Positions 5,280 to 7,395 of a stretch of DNA of 7,395 bases are shown here, one piece after another. The stretch's first letter is position 1; each line of letters starts with the position of its first letter. A model generated the notes under the pieces. It saw nothing but the letters and a program-made list of their open reading frames with translations, had not been told where the DNA came from and did no database searches. A program made the translations under genes and the position numbers. Location: positions 1-7,395 of the forward strand of contig JAFMQP010000196.1 in NCBI GenBank assembly GCA_017354575.1, given 5' to 3'. This DNA is from Acidothermales bacterium (GTDB lineage: Bacteria; Actinomycetota; Actinomycetes; Streptosporangiales; WHST01).

Positions 5280-6581
5280 CTACTTACTGGCGCCCTTGGC
5301 GGCCGGGCCGTAGCCCAGCCAGCCGACCGCTCGCGCGAGCGGTCCCGGGCCGCGACCGGCGAGCGCACGCAGGGCACCCGGTTCCCGCCGCGCGAACGAC
5401 AACAGCATCCCCAACGCCACCAGCGTCGGCAACAACGCCGACCCACCGTACGACACGAGCGGCAGCGGGATCCCGGTGATCGGCAGGACGCCGATCACCG
5501 CGCCGATGTTGACGACGGCCTGGACGGTGAGCCAGGCGGTGACCGCGCCCGCGGCGAGCCGCGTGAACGGGTCCTTCACCCGCCGGGCGACGCGGAACCC
5601 CGAGTACGTCAGCAGCGCGAACAGCAGCAGCACGGCCAGCGTGCCGACCAGACCGAGCTCCTCGCCGATGATGGCGAAGATGAAGTCGGTGTAGCCGTGC
5701 GGCAGGTACCCCCACTTCTCCCGGCTCGCCCCGAGCCCGACGCCCCAGAGGCCGCCGCTCGCGATGGCGTAGATGCCGTGAACCGCCTGGTATCCGGTGT
5801 TGCCCGGGTCCGCGAACGGGTCGGTGAAGCTGGTGAGCCGCGCCATCCGGTACGGGGCCGCGCGGATGAGCAGCGCGACGAGCAGCAGGACGGCGCCGAA
5901 CATCACCGCGAACAGCCGCAGCGGCGCCCCCACGATCCAGAGCAGGGCGAGCAGGATGGTCAGCAGCACGAGCGTCGTCCCGAGGTCGTCGCCCAGCATC
6001 ACGAGCAGGACGACCATCCCGGCGCCGGGGATCAACGGGATCAGCAGGTGCCGCCACTCCCGCAGCGTGCCCAGCTGCTGCTTGCGGGCAAGCAGGTCGG
6101 CGCCCCAGAGCACGAGGCCGAGCTTCGCGAACTCCGACGGCTGGACGCGGAACGGGCCGCCGAAGTCGAGCCAGCGCTGCGCCCCGTTGACCTCGTGGCC
6201 GAGACCGGGGACCAGCGTCGCGGCGAGCAGGATCACCGAGACGGCGAGCACCGGGTACGCGAGCCCGCGCCACGCCCGCACCGGCAGCCGGGCGCTGACC
6301 CACAGCGCGACCAGGCCGACCGCCACCCAGATCGCCTGCCGCTTGAAGTAGTAGTACGGCGTGTCCTCGGTGGCGAACGCGGAGACGCTCGACGCGGAGA
6401 GCACCATCAGCAGGCCCAGCGCGATGAGCAGGGCGGTGGCGCCGAGCACCAGGAAGTACGACGCGTGCGGCCGGTCGAACACCCGACGCAGCCCGGCCAG
6501 GCGCGCCCGGGCGTCCCACCACGCCGGAGCGGCGGCCTCCCCCGTATCGGCGCCGCTCCTGACCTCGGTGCCCGCGCTCAC
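5280..6581 (-). CDS. ftsW: SEDS-family septal peptidoglycan glycosyltransferase FtsW
   Basis: A complete 433-residue polytopic membrane protein that polymerises lipid II at the septum with a partner class B PBP. After a polar N-terminus (1-40), about ten hydrophobic segments can be seen, the first at 41-63 and the last at about 383-396. SEDS marks are VNGAQRWLDFGG at 131-142 with RVQPSEFAKL at 145-154, GDDLGTTLVLL at 197-207, and the large extracellular loop with GYQAVHGIYAIASGGLWGVG at 263-282. The catalytic-loop segment is LPHGYTDFIFAIIGEELG at 293-310, and the C-terminal motif is PITGIPLPLVSYGGSALL at 367-384. The proposed catalytic Asp is Asp299. The Ala-His usually seen two positions before it in this family is Gly-Tyr here. 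The start is the GTG at 6581, with AGGTG 5 nt upstream. It lies 157 bp after murD and 31 bp before murG. Confidence 0.98.
   Translation of the reverse strand: MSAGTEVRSGADTGEAAAPAWWDARARLAGLRRVFDRPHASYFLVLGATALLIALGLLMVLSASSVSAFATEDTPYYYFKRQAIWVAVGLVALWVSARLPVRAWRGLAYPVLAVSVILLAATLVPGLGHEVNGAQRWLDFGGPFRVQPSEFAKLGLVLWGADLLARKQQLGTLREWRHLLIPLIPGAGMVVLLVMLGDDLGTTLVLLTILLALLWIVGAPLRLFAVMFGAVLLLVALLIRAAPYRMARLTSFTDPFADPGNTGYQAVHGIYAIASGGLWGVGLGASREKWGYLPHGYTDFIFAIIGEELGLVGTLAVLLLFALLTYSGFRVARRVKDPFTRLAAGAVTAWLTVQAVVNIGAVIGVLPITGIPLPLVSYGGSALLPTLVALGMLLSFARREPGALRALAGRGPGPLARAVGWLGYGPAAKGASK
5325..5344. other. 20-bp perfect palindrome in the 3' end of ftsW
   Basis: GACCGCTCGC (5325-5334) is followed directly by its reverse complement (5335-5344). 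In mRNA it could form an 8-bp stem with a GCGC loop. It falls in codons for GPLARAVG of the FtsW C-terminal tail, about 75 bp before the murG start. The tail is poorly conserved in the family, so the nucleotide sequence is free to vary. Function is unknown and chance is possible. Confidence 0.35.
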
Positions 6582-6632
6582 GACGACACCTGGCCCGCCG
6601 CCGCCGAGCCCGCCGCCGGTGCCGCCGCGGGA

Positions 6633-6666
6633 CCCGGGTTGATCATGTTCTCATGATCAACCCGGG
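6633..6666. repeat. Perfect 15-bp hairpin of element copy 2
   Basis: CCCGGGTTGATCATG (6633-6647) and CATGATCAACCCGGG (6652-6666) pair perfectly around the loop TTCT. This is the reverse complement of copy 1, where the loop is AGAA. Compared with copy 1, the third pair outward from TT is G-C here and T-A there, a two-sided compensating change that keeps the stem. No T tract follows on either strand. Confidence 0.9.
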
Positions 6667-6717
6667 CTTCACACGGTCTGCAGGGCGTGGGAAGCCCGGG
6701 TTCGTCGTCGGATGCTC
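6634..6717 (-). repeat. Composite palindromic intergenic element, copy 2 (murD-ftsW gap)
   Basis: Read on the minus strand this is collinear with 4033-4116. It has the outer end GAGCATCCG (6717-6709), then a 44-nt hairpin whose arms AACCCGGGCTTC (6659-6670) and GAAGCCCGGGTT (6691-6702) are perfectly complementary, then the GATCATG hairpin sharing AACCCGGG. A further CACG/CGTG pairing lies inside the 20-nt loop. The hairpin ends of the two copies face inward and the GAGCATCCG ends face outward, so the pair brackets ftsW and murG as inverted repeats. This copy begins 21 bp after the murD stop codon and ends 52 bp before the ftsW start. There is no ORF inside it. Confidence 0.85.
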
Positions 6718-6738
6718 CGGCGTTTGGGCGCGCGGCGA

Positions 6739-7395
6739 TCATGCCGTGCCGCCCTCGGCCGGCAGCCCGCGGACGGCGGCGGCGAACGCGTCGCCGCGCG
6801 CGCCGTAGTTGGGGAAGATGTCCCAGGACGCGCCCGCGGGCGCGAGCAGCACGGTGTCGCCCGGGCGCGCGAGCCGGGCCGCCTCACCGACGACGGCGTC
6901 CATGACCCCATGATCGGTGCGGGTCACCTCCGCGACCGGGACATCCGGGGCGTGTCGCGCGAGCGCTTCGGCGATCACCGCGCGGTCGCGGCCGTAGAGC
7001 ACCGCGGCGCGCAACCGGTGACGATGGCGTGACACGACGTCGTCGACGGTCGCTCCCTTCAGCAGCCCGCCGGCGATCCACACGACGTGCTCGTACGCCG
7101 ACAGGGCGGCGTCGACCGCGTGCGGGTTGGTGGCCTTCGAGTCGTCGACGTACGCGACGCCTCCGGTCTCGGCCACGGCGCTCAGCCGGTGCGGTTCGGG
7201 CCGGAACGCCCGCAGCCCGGCCGCGACGGCCGACGCGGGCACGCCCCAGGCGCGGGCGAGCGCGGCGGCGGAGAGCGCGTTGGCCACGTTGTGCGGCGCG
7301 GCCGGCCGGACGTCCGCGACCGCGGCGAGCGTCTCGTCCGCCGCGAACGCCCGGTCGACGAGCATGCCGTCGGCGACACCGAGCGCGCCCGCCTT
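6739..7395 (-). CDS. murD: UDP-N-acetylmuramoylalanine--D-glutamate ligase MurD, C-terminal part (5' end outside the window)
   Basis: Codons run in frame from the window edge, beginning KAGALGVADGMLVDRAF, to the TGA at 6741-6739. This gives 218 residues, somewhat under half of the usual ~450-480. MurD adds D-Glu to UDP-MurNAc-L-Ala in the cytoplasm. The P-loop (GTNGKTT) lies outside. Visible are the end of the central domain (APHNVANALSAAALA, the HNxxN motif) and the C-terminal ligase domain. The latter has FRPEPHRL, then YVDDSKATNPHA, the MurD signature with the ligand-contacting Lys. It also has WIAGGLLKGA and LLAPAGASWDIFPNYGARGDAF near the end, where SPACASxDxF is usual. The in-frame ATG at 7365 is internal. 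The gene is followed by a 157-bp gap with repeat element copy 2. Confidence 0.96.
   Translation of the reverse strand, partial: KAGALGVADGMLVDRAFAADETLAAVADVRPAAPHNVANALSAAALARAWGVPASAVAAGLRAFRPEPHRLSAVAETGGVAYVDDSKATNPHAVDAALSAYEHVVWIAGGLLKGATVDDVVSRHRHRLRAAVLYGRDRAVIAEALARHAPDVPVAEVTRTDHGVMDAVVGEAARLARPGDTVLLAPAGASWDIFPNYGARGDAFAAAVRGLPAEGGTA

Noticed and set aside
5269..5282. Two adjacent GACAC motifs at the ftsW stop, resembling WhiA target sites known from Streptomyces
   Set aside because: A five-base motif is too short to support a site call, it overlaps the ftsW stop, and no WhiA gene is seen in the window.
5115..6656. Long + strand open frame (513 codons) opposite ftsW
   Set aside because: Its product is dominated by Gln, Arg, Pro and Asp in the pattern produced by antisense reading of membrane-protein codons. 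FtsW is complete on the other strand.
6633..6702. Hairpins in the murD-ftsW gap read as an intrinsic transcription terminator
   Set aside because: Neither hairpin is followed by a T tract on the transcribed side, and termination here would cut an essential operon with no clear ftsW promoter visible in the rest of the gap.

Overview
The window is a stretch of the division and cell wall (dcw) cluster of a high-GC actinobacterium. All genes lie on the minus strand. From right to left, which is the direction of transcription, they are murD (3' part only), ftsW, murG, murC, ftsQ, ftsZ and pgeF/yfiH (5' part only). Several points suggest an actinomycete: the very high GC content, the order murC-ftsQ-ftsZ without ftsA or murB between them, the FtsZ sequence with its acidic C-terminal tail ending DVPDFLK, and the frequent GTG starts. 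I cannot name the genus.

Layout: murD 6739-7395, a 157-bp gap, ftsW 5280-6581, a 31-bp gap, murG 4145-5248, a 139-bp gap, murC 2584-4005, a 4-bp ATGA overlap, ftsQ 1850-2587, a 169-bp gap with a candidate ftsZ promoter, ftsZ 397-1680, a 26-bp gap, pgeF 1-370. No gene-free stretch exceeds 300 bp. I see no RNA gene, CRISPR array, insertion sequence or tRNA.

How the genes work together: MurC and MurD add L-Ala and D-Glu to UDP-MurNAc in the cytoplasm. MurG adds GlcNAc to lipid I to make lipid II. FtsW polymerises lipid II at the septum, FtsQ is a membrane scaffold of the divisome, and FtsZ is the cytoskeletal ring that places it. PgeF-type enzymes in E. coli correct MurC errors (L-Ser for L-Ala), so it fits this neighbourhood.

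The genes themselves are ordinary. The unusual material is between them. The murD-ftsW and murG-murC gaps each carry a copy of the same ~84-bp element, in opposite orientations and about 85% identical by hand alignment. Each copy combines an imperfect 44-nt hairpin with a perfect 14-15 bp hairpin built on GGTTGATCATG, and one stem position differs between copies by a compensating base-pair change. The gap before ftsZ carries a perfect 11-bp inverted repeat next to a TTGACA box. It is a candidate operator for an FtsR-like MerR-family regulator. I found no evidence of a wholly new gene system in this window.
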